A stretch of DNA of 64,000 bases from Smittia aterrima (lineage: Eukaryota; Arthropoda; Insecta; Diptera; Chironomidae): NCBI GenBank assembly GCA_033063855.1, contig CP093831.1:2232001-2296000 (forward strand), given 5' to 3'. A program made the position numbers and the translations under genes. The notes under the pieces were generated by a model. It ran no database searches. It saw only the letters and a program-made list of their open reading frames with translations, and was not told the DNA's origin. This document shows, piece after piece, positions 11,599 through 22,876 of this stretch. Numbering within the stretch: position 1 is the first letter of the stretch; each line of letters starts with the position of its first letter.

Positions 11599-12535
11599 AT
11601 GGCTGTACGTATTCACCGACAAATTATTAAATTAAATTGTTTTGAAAGCATCCCGATAGTTAAATTATGTTGCAATTCGGAGACAACACTTTAAGACAGT
11701 GGAATAACATGAAGTTCATGTAAAAATCTAAGATTTGAGAACTTTTCGGATGCTTTTGAAACTTGACATGTGTTGAAGTAATTTCTTGTTATGGCTGAAA
11801 CTAATTTCATTTTTCCTGATCATTGCAGTCGCTTGGATTAAAGAAAAGAAAGAAGACCAGGAAGCTCCGTGGACACGTCAGCCACGGTCATGGTCGTATC
11901 GGTAAGTTAAAAAATAAACTAATTTTTATTGGAAGGTTATGTTTATTGAATTGCTTAATTATATTTTAGGTAAGCATCGTAAACATCCTGGAGGTCGCGG
12001 TAACGCCGGTGGTATGCATCATCATAGAATCAACTTTGATAAGTACCATCCTGGATACTTCGGAAAGGTCGGTATGAGACATTTCCACTTGAACCGCAAC
12101 CACAGCTTCGCCCCGACTCTCAATCTCGACAAACTTTGGTCGTTGGTCGGAACAGAGAACCGTGAACGTGCTGCAAAGGAAGCCGACAAAGTTCCCGTTA
12201 TTGACATCGTTCAATTCGTAAGTATTTTTAAAAAGAGTTAGCTCTGGTTGACATTAAATGATGATTTTTCGAACGGGCGGTCTGAAACGCGACGTACAAT
12301 CGCACACAACTCCTGTAGATTCGTTCGTTACTGATATAATGTCAACCAGTTATATTCACCTGCTGCTATTATCAAACAAGTATTAAAACTTATTTTCTTT
12401 CTTCAGGGATTCTACAAATTGTTGGGCCGTGGTCACTTACCCAAGCAACCAATCATCGTTAAGGCAAAATATTTCTCGCAGAAAGCCGAAGCCAAGATCA
12501 AGGCAGCCGGAGGCGCTTGCATCTTGAGAGCTTAA
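11599..12535 (+). CDS. RpL27A: 60S ribosomal protein L27a (uL15)
   Basis: Cytosolic large-subunit protein uL15. Exons are 11599-11604, 11829-11901, 11970-12217 and 12407-12535, giving 151 aa (149 is usual). Recognised by [18 protein letters not shown], the glycine/histidine-rich [16 protein letters not shown], and the C-terminal GGACILRA. The first coding exon is only six bases (ATG GCT) before a GTACGT donor. It was chosen because it joins in phase to the next exon, where the frame starts SLGLKKRKK with no ATG of its own. Intron 3 (12218-12406) carries a box C/D snoRNA. AATAAA at about 12610 closes the gene, which converges with FHIP. Confidence 0.95.
12244..12349 (+). ncRNA. intronic box C/D snoRNA, predicted dual guide for 18S rRNA 2'-O-methylation
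   Basis: Sits in RpL27A intron 3. Seen directly: a perfect 12-bp terminal stem (12244-12255 with 12338-12349), box C ATGATGA at 12258-12264, box D CTGA at 12331-12334, an internal D' CTGA at 12282-12285 and a weak C' (TGTAGA at 12314-12319). Upstream of D', ACGGGCGGT (12273-12281) is complementary to 18S ACCGCCCGT. The fifth base pairs with the C equivalent to yeast C1639/human C1703 (guides snR70/SNORD43). Upstream of D, TCGTTCGTTA (12321-12330) is complementary to 18S TAACGAACGA. The fifth base pairs with the G equivalent to yeast G1428/human G1490 (snR56/SNORD25). The rRNA sequences and site numbers are from memory. It would be released from the debranched intron and loaded with fibrillarin. 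Confidence 0.88.
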
Positions 12536-12793
12536 GCTCCAATCGCAACATTCTTTAATTTTTTGCTTTAAGTGGTCTATTGGAGAGTGTGTAACAACTT
12601 CACACTGAAATAAAATCAAATCCCAATTTGAAAACACGATGAATTATTTTGTTTCATTTCTTCAAAAGTTTCAGTTTTGGAAAAAACAATTTCTTTATTT
12701 TCTTATTAAAATAAAGGATTTCTTCGTTACATTCAGTGATGTTGGTAATAGCTTTAAATTTGAAATATAAAATAGTGATGCATGAAACATCAT

Positions 12794-15700
12794 TTATCGC
12801 TTTAAATTCTCGTTTAATAACACGATTGACAGCTCTTGCGATATTGCGCTTAGCTCTTTGAGCCACTCATCCATCAACACAGCGGATATTGCGAGGTCCC
12901 GATGTCTCTCGTTTACATATGAATTGGCACTCAATCCGATTGAATCGTTGGACGGCGATTGAGTTTCCAAAGAGTTTGTCTGCTCTCTCATTTGAATGTT
13001 GTTGGCGATACCTAAAAAGAGAGATACACGTCAAACAAATATTTTCGTAATAAACTAAAATAAAACACATTGAAAGTTAGTTCAAACATCATGCGAGCTG
13101 TTTCATGCGTTCCTGTCAATAAACTTGAAATCAACTATCATGCAAAGTTTTTTTTGAAATCGGTATAGACTCGCGAAGATAAATTCATGCGATCGTTGAA
13201 AAACATTTTATGCAATTTAATTAACAAAGCGCAAACTCTCGTTATCAACTGAGAAATTTTCAACGAAGTAATTACCAGAGAGAAACCCATAAATTTGTGC
13301 GAGACCCGAAGTGTGAGCTGCTCGAAGTGTCGGAAAGTATCAAATTGAAATATTTAGTAAGATCTTTTCTTCCCTTCATTCGATTAGTGTTTCAATGTGA
13401 AATATTTTAAATAATTAGAAAGGCATTTACCTTCGTTAGCATTGTTAGAAGAAGTAGTGGCAGCTGATCGTCTGAACATGTTCATGATCGGATTGCCTGT
13501 TGATCTTCGCTTAACATCGTTTCGTCTGAATGGGTCGTAAGATTGAAGTTGTGACGAGCCAGCAGCTGGAGGTGTTTGTGATGCACTTTTGTTCGATGTT
13601 TTCAAAGCTTCAAGCGCGATTTTTCTTGCGTTGATCAAACGGAATTCACGATCAATAAGAAACGTTCTTCCGTTGTCGATGAACTCCAATGATTCCTCGG
13701 TCAAAGGAAGTTCAGCGTCGATCTGTTGCTTTAATATTTTGAGCACCTGGTAGAATGAAGGAATATCGCTTAACGTTGGAATATCTGGACGTAGCAAAAT
13801 CGAATGCACCAATGGTAAAGGATACAACGAAATATGTGAAATTATCCCAGTAAGATGAAGGTTCACATAAAGATTGTTGCTGGTAAAAGTTTGAAGTTTA
13901 CTCCAGATATTTGTGAGGAAAGGACCTAAGAGACGTTACGAGTTTTAAATTTGAATCGAGTCATTATCAAGTTGAGTCTTACCTAAGCTCACAGTCCCTT
14001 GCGTAAAAATATCTTCAGTTAACTCCATCTCAATAATTTGATCTTCCTTGTATCGTGAGACACGCCAAGGCTCAATATTCTTAACAACAGTTACATTTCC
14101 ACCACTGTTGTTGATCATTGTACTGAATCCACTGTCACTTGTCTTCTGGTTAGAATTATCAGACGACTCATCATCGTCATCAACGCGATACTTCATGCTT
14201 TCGTATCCGCTGCTTTCGCCGATTGATTGTAGACTGTCAAATTGCTTTCCGCCGGAACCGGCAGCAGCATTAACTGTTTCGTCCAGTGGTTCAACGCTGA
14301 ATTCAGTCATAAAGCTTCGCACCATTTGAACTAATTGATCGTTTGGCATTTTCGGTCTTTGCTTCTCCTTCGTTGGTGCTTTGTAAAAGTAATTTTCCGT
14401 CCACTGATCGCACATTTGCTTTGTTCGTTTGATTTTCTGATGGGCATCATAAAGATATGCATGATAGTTTGAGTACAATGTTTCTCCGGAATGCAGCCCG
14501 TAATGATTCCAATTAGCACCGATTGTTCTGCTGACATTAGTCGATTGTGGCGTTGTCGTTAAGGCTGGCATTGAAGCTGGTTGCTGGTAATCCATGGAAC
14601 TGTGTTCGGCAAGAATCTTGTTAGAGTTCTTCATTACCTCCGGTGCGAGTTCAAGAAAATAGTCGACAGCTTTTGCGTAAGCTTGAATCTTGTTGATTTT
14701 GTGTTTTTGTGCAATTGGGATGTGCGGAGCACTGGTTAGATATTTGAGAACAAGGTCGGTCATTAACTTTTCGTCGTTAAGGCTCATAAGCGTGTCGAAA
14801 AGCGCCAATGTTACCATACAAAGCTTTTGATGAAAACAAACGCATTAGACTCGTGATTGACATTATTATTGTAACAAAAACTTACTCTCGAATCCGGCGA
14901 ATTTATTCTTTCAATTAACACGTCGATGATTCTCTGCTCATCAAATTTCTCATTCTCAAGTAGAAATTTAATCATTATTTCCAGCAAACCAGGTTGAGTC
15001 ACAGATCGAAGGATTAAATCTAAATAAACCATCGCCGAAATTTGTGATTCGACATTTGTCTGCAAATGACTTCCTTTAAGTTTCTGATTTTTTGTCATGA
15101 GATTAGATGGGAATTGGAGAAGTGAAAATATGGGCATGGGCGGGGAAAAATATAAAATTGGATTAGTAAAATTATTCAGAATGTTTTGTCGATTAATCGA
15201 GAATCTTAAATTATCCAAACCATATTAAGTGAAAAGCTCAGCGTCTATTAAGCCATCACCAGAGCGTCCTCAAAAGCAGAAAGGCATTGCCTACATTGAA
15301 CTTTGATTAGCCACCAATTACCGATTTAATTTTAAGTGTGAAGCGATTGTAAATTACAATCGAACGACTTTCGATTAAACAAAACTAAGAAGACGTTGAG
15401 TTAATGTAAAAACAATTACAACCGACACCGTTTTTCTCTGATTTTTAATGAAAATGAATTTTACGAATCCAATTTTATGTGAAATGTGAGTATGTGGAAA
15501 GACAAGTAACATAAAACGAAAGTTTTGTTTTGAAAGTCAACTTACTTGCAGAAGAGCTGGACCCAAAACTGGTACAAGGAATCCCTGATAAAGAAAGTCG
15601 AGAAGCTGGTCACGGATCATTGGATGTGCTACTTGAACGACAGCGTTGCAAAACTCTAATGAATTCATGAAGAGCGTTAATGCTGGCATCTCATTGACGT

Positions 15701-17130
15701 CGTCGGCCGTAATGCGAAACCAATCGATTGATGAGATTTCGATTGAGTTTGGAAGTGAAGAATAAAGCCCGCAGAGTCCAGTGACCAACACGGGGCTCAT
15801 TGACGAATGGTTCGCAATATAAGTTCCAATGTTGGAGTTCTTTTGGGACAACGACATACAAAGAAGTAGAGCATCGCGCGCTTGATGTCCAATCGATCCA
15901 TCGCAATGAACGTAAGGAATCAAAAGAGAGAAGATGATGAAGTTCGTTTGGTTGTCACCCTTTCCTTGTAGCCCATGTTGTTGTGTAGAGCAGAAAAACA
16001 AATCCAACAGATGCACGTTTTGCATGAGAACCACGCACAGTTGATTGAGAAGAATCACTAGACGCTTTCCAACATCGTGCGGGAAGATTTCGTTTTGGCT
16101 CGAAGCCAATAATTTTAGTAGCGGTCGTAGAAAAGGTTCGTGAACAAGAAGTTGATGTCGTGAATGACTCACTAAAAGTTCATAAAGTTTCAGCTGTTCA
16201 AGTCTAACTGCGTTTGAGTATCTTCCTGTGCTCAAACTCCATTCGTAGAGCTTGTCGAGAAGATTCTCGCTCAGCATAAATTCTAAACAAGGCGCTGATG
16301 GTTGATGTCCATTGGGCAAAGCAATTTTATTTCCATTGTGCAATTCAACGAGCAGCAACGTGACCATATGATCTAAGTGATTAACGACAGCCAGTACATC
16401 ATCATGTTGTGTTTGCCGAGTCTATATCACGAAGAGAAGAAGTGAAATTAAATGAAATTATAGATAACATTTTCGCAACGTGGGCGCGACCTCGACTTGT
16501 TTGATTGAGTAAGTCACAATCAAATGTTACACATTGACTTTCAATGCAAAGTTAGTAAGTACGAACTTCGAAGTGATAAGCGGCGGTTAACAATGGAAAT
16601 TTGCAATACACGAAACAGAATTTTACTCAAATCAATTATGATTCACTCAGCCGTGACAAATGAAACGTAAATTGTTTTTTAGAAAACTAATTTTTTAGTC
16701 GAGAAAGAAATCTGGGCTTGTGCTGCATTTTCTGTAGTCAAGCGAAAGAATGCTGGCGGAGCCGAGGGAAAGATGACGAAGAAGAAATGAAGTTGGAAAT
16801 GCTTAATAGTTTAAAATTGAACCAATTAAGTCATAGCTTGAAATGTTCCTCGTTATTGTATAGTAAAATCGTGCCTCCTCTTGGTTGTTGTTGTCTTTCT
16901 AACTGTTCTCTCTTTTCTTCTTTTTTTGCCGCACGTAAATGTACTAACACCGTGTTTAATTTGGCATTTCACTTTAGTCTCACCTCCGAGCGACTGATGA
17001 TTTGATGAACCTGCTGCCAATGATTTCCGAACGAGTCAATTACAGCTTTGCTATCTGTGGACGTGTTGGAGATGTCTTGAGTTCTTCGAGAGAAACTTTG
17101 GCGCAATGGGCTTGATCGTAACCAACTCAT
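12794..17130 (-). CDS. FHIP: FTS and Hook-interacting protein (FHIP, RAI16-like/FAM160 family)
   Basis: FHIP joins FTS and Hook to form the FHF complex, which attaches early endosomes to dynein. Exons are 17130-16984, 16421-15546, 15059-14886, 14823-13983, 13925-13431 and 13011-12794 (916 aa; human homologues are about 970-1040). All phases match. The start MSWLRSSPLRQSF is the family's conserved N-terminus; an in-frame ATG 12 codons upstream (17166) is less likely. Residues 50-370 hold the RAI16-like helical region. LCMVTLALFDTLMSL at the fourth exon start is strongly family-like. A serine/asparagine-rich acidic linker follows, with GESSGYESM and SDSGFSTM, which look like phosphorylation sites. 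The C-terminus contains the KELAA-type motif as EWLKELSAISQE (about 893-904), the family signature. Introns at 16422-16983, 15060-15545 and 13012-13430 show no further features. It converges on RpL27A with 258 bp between stops. Confidence 0.93.
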
Positions 17131-17166
17131 TTTCCTTCGACTTGTTGATTGAAATTTATTCGTCAC

Positions 17167-17955
17167 TGGTTAGTGAATTTCATTTAATCAATTATGCTTA
17201 AGTTGCTTCTCATGAGCTCACAATAAGAAAATTCATTATGAGAAGACCAAATTTTTCTCACTGTTTCAATGCGAACGAGTTTGCTAACAACGGAGAAGCA
17301 CGTAGATTATAAATGAGTAACTAAATAATCTTCCCACTGCTCTGAGCGATCTCAGTTCTTTTTGTTTTGAAATATCTTGATTATTGATGCGACGCTGTCA
17401 TCTACATTGGCATTAACTATTTTACTATTAAGTTTATTACTGGTTCCACGATCTCTTTTGTATTGCGAAGAAATTAGAAAATATTTAAAGTGATTTCTCT
17501 TCAATTTGACACGAACTTTGATTATTTTGTTTTCAGACTTCAATTGCACATATTTTCTGGTTTTTATCACCACCGCTAAGCACCTCAAAGCACAAGGTGT
17601 TTGGCCAAAGTTTTAGGATAAAATGAATAGTTTTAATGTCTTTTCCACGAATAAAATAAAAAATAATGAATTTTCTCCTTTTCAACCTTTGAAACCGTCC
17701 AACTTTGTGTAACTTTGAAAGCCTCAAATCGCTGGCGAATGGACAACAAGCCAAAGCGCTCTTGAGTAATTTGTAACGGTTCCTCAACTTGATTTTAATT
17801 CTGAATTTAAAAAAATTAACTTTCTCGATAACTTCTCCATTTAAATAAAAGAAAAGTGAGCTGAATAAATCAATAAAACTTGCAATTTTATTTATTTCTT
17901 GTTCTTGTGTTGAAAAGTGAAGTTTTAAAGATGATCTCGATGATTTATTGCCAAG
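17167..17955. other. divergent intergenic region between FHIP and C2CD3
   Basis: Should hold both promoters and leaders. Minus-strand open frames at 17352-17588 and 17533-17787 overlap each other in different frames, are rich in K/I/F and have no splice or family support, so I treat them as chance. Confidence 0.5.
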
Positions 17956-20900
17956 ATGTCTGTAACTGAAAACCTAATTCTTCCGCCAAATGTAATCGGT
18001 AAAACGAGACAGATTCTAGACTTCACAATAAGAAATATTCAGTGGAAAACAAGCAAAGCATATACAGATATAAAAGTGAAGGTTCTCTGGTGGGGAGAGA
18101 CTGAAGGAGTCTTGTGCAAAGGAATTAAGATTGACGTAAACAACAAAAAAATTCCGGAAGAGCCGCTCAAGTCTCTTCGGTATCAAATAAAAACAAACAG
18201 TCGGCTTTTATTTTCTTACTTAAAAAACGCGGAGCCAGTGAAAATCGAAATTTATTCAACGAAAACAGAAGATTTTATTGGATCCAGTAAATTAGAGATC
18301 CCATTGAAGTTCGAAGAGGAAATCCTTACAATCAAGTCCCAGCTTGTCCTACCAATTTTAAGCAGCAGACAATTTAATCTCGGAGATCTTACTTTACAAG
18401 TAGAACTACATCCAGAAGTCTCGATGACTCAGAAATTATTAATAAAAGATTGTTCAATGGATTACAACAAAAAAACGAAAGATTTTGATGCGAATGCATT
18501 GAAGGAGCGAAGTGAAAACAAAGAAAATATTCAAGTTGTCGGGCAAAAGAAGAAGATTTCATTTCGTGAACCTAAGCCTCAGAAACCTTCAACTCTGATG
18601 AGAAGAGATGTTGAGCCTGTTAAGTTACCAAGTAAAAAGAAATCAAGCATCGATGAGACAACTTCTTCTACCAAATCATCATCATCAATTCAAATCATCA
18701 CGAACAACGCTCCTATCAAAGATGATCAGAAGTCCTTCTTCATCAACTATTTGTCGGGTGCTCCAATGTCGCGAGCAGACGAACACAAGATTCTTCAAAA
18801 TCTTGTGACAATTTCTCCTTCAGGAAGCGTCATCGAGTCTCTCAACACGATCGGTTTAACGACAACTCATCAACAGCCAACATCTCAATTTACTGACAAA
18901 TTTGATTCGATCCGGATAAAAGTCTTTCAAGTCGAATTAAGTTCAGCAGGACAACGAGAGATTCAGAGTTTTGTGAGCAAGAATAATCAGAAGTGCATTG
19001 TCAAATGTGCGGTGACTTCAAAGGCTTTTCTACCGAGCAATGATGGAATAGTCTCACCAGCTTTCGAGAACGTGCCTCAACGTAAGTTCACTTTTTTATT
19101 CTTATAACTTGAACACAGTTAGTTGAGTTAATGCTAAATCTAAAGATGTTGATCATATCGACAAATCTTTTGACAAATAAATTTCTCTTCAAATCTTCCA
19201 TGGCAATCAATGTCCTGGAACTCGAAAGTCTTCTCTTCTTTGGAGATGCCAAGGCAATTTTGTCGTCCAAGATAATTATTCGGTTGTCCAACAGCAAAAG
19301 TCATAGCGTAACTAACTTTTGAGTTCTGTGCAACCCAATACCATTCTCTATGCTTTCCTTCAAATTTAGAGACACCACCGACATGTGTCCACTTATCAAA
19401 GTAATGCGTATGTTTCATTGCAAGCTTAACAAAGTTCGTAAATTCATAATTCGTATCAAAAGTCGCCAAATCCATGTCGTACGTTTTACAGAAACAACGC
19501 GAATCCATCCAGTTCCCATTGAAATCCATCGACAAATAAAATACTTTTGCAAAGCGTCCACGCTCATCCGATGAATCTTACAACAAAATAATTTTTTAAT
19601 TAAAAACGGAAGAAGCCTTGAACTTCAATTCAATTGGCATTGTTTGTTACTTACGATGCACTCCGAGCTTACGAAATCCGATGACATCTTCGTCGCACTG
19701 TCTACACAAAAATGCGCCAATCGAAACTGAAATAAACAAAAATATTCTCAAGAACGTCTTCATTCTCGTTCTTTTTCTGTCAAAATGATAAAACGTACTG
19801 ACTTGAGATCATCAAATTGAACATAAATATCTGAATGTATTTATGATAAAATGTTCTTATCAGGGAAATGCTCGTTGCGTCATGTTCTGGGAAACTTCCA
19901 GCTGCAAAATAATTTGCGTTTTCTATAACTTCAGTGGCGACGCTAATTGAACTTCGTTATCAGAATTTATTAAAGAGAATATGCGCCTTTACTTACAGGA
20001 ATTCCATTCGAAAAAGAAATAACAAAACGGATTACAACGCCATGGAATCGATCAGCAACTTTCGTGAATTTCGGATTTTGTCTCAAATCGCTTGATCAAC
20101 AAACAAATCCTTTCTATTTGGGATTCGCACGAGTTGATTTAGCAGAGGTGATGAGTGGTAAAGGAGATTTCCACAAGAAATGTCCAATCGTCAACGAGTG
20201 TGGCATAAAAGTTGGATGCTTAGTCGTTAAAATCGAACTGGGCATCAATGAACTTCACTTTGGAAAAGAATTAATTGGTAAAATGACATTGGATTCAAAT
20301 TGAAATTCTTCCCAACTAATTAATTGTTTCCATTCTCAGAGTCACTTTATAATCGATATGAAAATGTTTCGATGTGTAGCAATGAATCGATCACACAGCC
20401 AAGTAAATTGATCCATGTTTCCGATCAAAAGTTTTATGCAAAGTCTCATCCAAGTCACTCAAACCAATGTGACAGTGATCGAAACTTTGAGAATAAAACT
20501 GTACAAACACAGCAAAGTCAGCTGAGTCAAAAAAGTTCTTCGTCGACTGGAAATGGCATAGAAGATCGCGATACCGAAATGATGACTGTTGAAAAGGAGA
20601 GTCCAGTGATAAAGCCGAAAGTTGTTTACTGTGGATTACTTTTCATCGAAGGACTGCGAAATGTTAAAGAGCGATCACCAGCAGAATATTTTATCACCTA
20701 CGAAGGTTTTTGGAATCAATGTCAGGAATCAACTGAAACTTCCGTAGAACACAACTTGAACTACTTAAAGGTAAATTATATCAAAATCTACAGAAAAGTT
20801 TATTAATTTTAATTGTCCACAGCAATTTCCTGTAATTTGCGACGATGATTTCTTGAAACGCGTTCAAAACAATCATCTTGAGTTGAAGCTCTGGGAGAGA

Positions 20901-22781
20901 ACTGAAAACTCGGAGAAATGGATTGGATCAACTAAACTTCCACTTCATCAGTTTTACATCGCCTTTCGAGACACTGAAATGATCGCGCATTTAAGTTTAA
21001 ATCAGCTTCCCATAATTTCAATTGATACGTGGACAAACTTTACTTCGCCGCTGTCGAATGAGTTATTTTCTCAGGGAAAAGTTTTATTGGCAATTGGACG
21101 CGAAAACCAAATCGATTACTTAAAGCTTCTAAGGAATTTGCATAATCTTCGACTACCAGTTCCAAAGAAAGCGTCGCTTCCTGATCCAAACGCACAAATG
21201 AAAAATAAATTAGCCGCGTTCATTGACAGCCTCTCGCAGAATCGTCCAGAACCTAGTTTATCAAATATATTCAAGAAACCTGCTTCTGTTGCCTCATCAT
21301 CTCAGCAACATTTAAAAAGCACTTCAGATCTTCTTGAATCACTGCAATCAGTTTCTTCTTCATCATCAACGCAATCCACTCAGCCACAACTGAGAAAAAC
21401 TTCTGATCTTCTTGACTCATTACAAAAGGCTTTAACTCAACCACCGGTACAACCTTTGCCAAGTAATCAGTCAAGCAACAACTCATCTTCAAGCGAGGCA
21501 CCAATTTTAAACGAATCGATCGATCATGCAGATAAAATCCGTATTCGTGTCAGCATCGAACATGCGACTCATTTACCGAAAGTAATCAAGAAGAAAGCAA
21601 ATCGTCGTAAAAACAAGAATTCAACGACACCTCAGAAGACTGAGTCCGAGCCAATATGCTACGTCACATTCGAGTCATGTCTTGGCCATGTAAATGAATC
21701 GTCACGTCCCGAGCACGTCGTAAAATCTCATGAAGGATTTGTTCACTGCACAAAATTAGTCAAATCTTGTGATCCTCAATGGGATCAGCACTTCGACATT
21801 AAACTTCCTGTTGACGTTCTGACGAATCAACAAAAACGTTTTGTCGTAAAGGTTTGGAGAAAGGCATCAGAAACTTGCGAAATGAAGGCAGCGCCATTCG
21901 AGGATGTAGTCATCGGCTTCTCTGCAATTGATTTGAGCGTTTTGCTGACTGGTCTTCCAGTTCTCTCCGGATATTACAACATCATCGATTTCTCAAGTCA
22001 CTGTCATGGTCAAATCAAATTAAGTCTTCGACCACTCGAAGATGTTCAGCAATACCAAGATTCATCAACTTCATTGACTGACACAAGCAGTTTGTTAAAT
22101 CCTTTGAGCATCGATGTTGATGATAACGGTCCTAACTTGTTAAGTCGAACACTTAAGAGAAAATTCACTGAGCTCGACGAAATAACGCAGCGACTCAAAG
22201 CTCGTTTGTTTGATGTGACAAGCGATGAAAACTTTGATCCTGACGATGAGTTTGAGAGAGATTTGAATACTGTCGTAGACGATATGGAGGAGAGCAGTCA
22301 CAACGATCAAATTGACTTTTCTTGGCTTAAAAACGACGACGAGAACGGTCAAAAAAGCCAAAATGATTTTCAAGCTCAACTTGACACAATTCTTGGACCT
22401 CAACCATCGACATCGAAAGCAAGCTCTTCAATAGCACCACGTCAAGTGTCAGGTTGCTCAAATCCTGAGCCGATGGCAATCGACCAACTTCTTAAGAAAT
22501 ACGATTTGGACACTCTTATAAATCCAAGTATTTTCAAAAACATCTACGATCCAACTTTAGCAAACAGCGACTCAACGCCAACTCTCAATCCACAACCTGT
22601 AAACACAGACGAGCTTGCAAATGTTTCTGGAGATTCTGGTGACACGACTGTCTCAAGCATTCTCTCAGTCGATCAAATACAAACTATTCAAACAGCTTTT
22701 CAGAAAACTTCTTTGAATGATGGAAGCGAACAAAGTTCATCAAGAAAAGACCCTGAAGGCGAGAATGATATCAGCGAATAA
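17956..22781 (+). CDS. C2CD3: C2CD3-like multi-C2-domain centriole protein
   Basis: C2CD3 sits at the distal end of centrioles and is needed for distal appendages and ciliogenesis. Exons are 17956-19081, 19999-20277, 20340-20770 and 20823-22781 (1264 aa; human about 2350, so this form is short). The N-terminal C2-like domain (about 17-152) has the family hallmark VKVLWWGET at 42-50. Further C2-like domains lie at about 314-465, 562-705 and 849-1022. A serine-rich linker contains two copies of TSDLLxSLQ (near 779 and 805). The C-terminal 240 residues are acidic and disordered. Intron 1 (19082-19998) contains a lectin gene on the opposite strand. The 3' end is 95 bp from the RBM19 stop. The best match I know is to vertebrate C2CD3, at low identity; the assignment rests on the N-terminal domain plus the repeated C2 architecture. 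Confidence 0.8.
19140..19763 (-). CDS. secreted C-type lectin-like protein nested in C2CD3 intron 1
   Basis: Exons 19763-19655 and 19576-19140 give 181 aa. Residues 1 to about 19 form a signal peptide, followed by RQCDED, then one C-type lectin domain. The framework cysteines are at CFCKTY, QNCLGI, DIDCHG and FICQK, with additional cysteines (RQC, RC and KIC) that could form extra bridges. The sugar-specificity loop reads VGQPNNY: a QPN triplet, between the mannose-type EPN and galactose-type QPD. WYWVA occupies the usual WIG position, and the WND calcium motif reads FQDID. Calcium-dependent sugar binding is therefore possible but atypical. The gene is a paralogue of the lectin at 10740-11261. 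It lies wholly inside an intron of C2CD3 on the opposite strand and has its own promoter-like elements at 19797-19863. Confidence 0.87.
19797..19863 (-). promoter_or_regulatory. candidate core promoter of the nested lectin gene
   Basis: On the minus strand: TCAGT (19801-19797) as initiator; ATATTTAT (19830-19823) 29 nt upstream as TATA-like box; and CTGATAAGA (19863-19855), a GATA-factor site of the kind used in insect blood cells, fat body and gut. The ATG lies about 35 nt downstream of the initiator. Spacing fits a real promoter; the assignment is inferred. Confidence 0.45.
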
Positions 22782-22876
22782 CTGAAAAGTCTATTAAATT
22801 TAAATACGAAAATAAAATTAGCTTTTGTGAAATTTCAAAAATTCTTTTAATTTAATTTAACTTTTACAATTTATTT

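Noticed and set aside
11645..11756. 9-bp long-range complement in RpL27A intron 1 (second snoRNA?)
   Set aside because: No box C, no H/ACA arrangement and only nine pairs over 110 nt; likely chance.
17352..17787. Two overlapping minus frames between FHIP and C2CD3
   Set aside because: They overlap in different frames, are K/I/F-rich and show no family resemblance.
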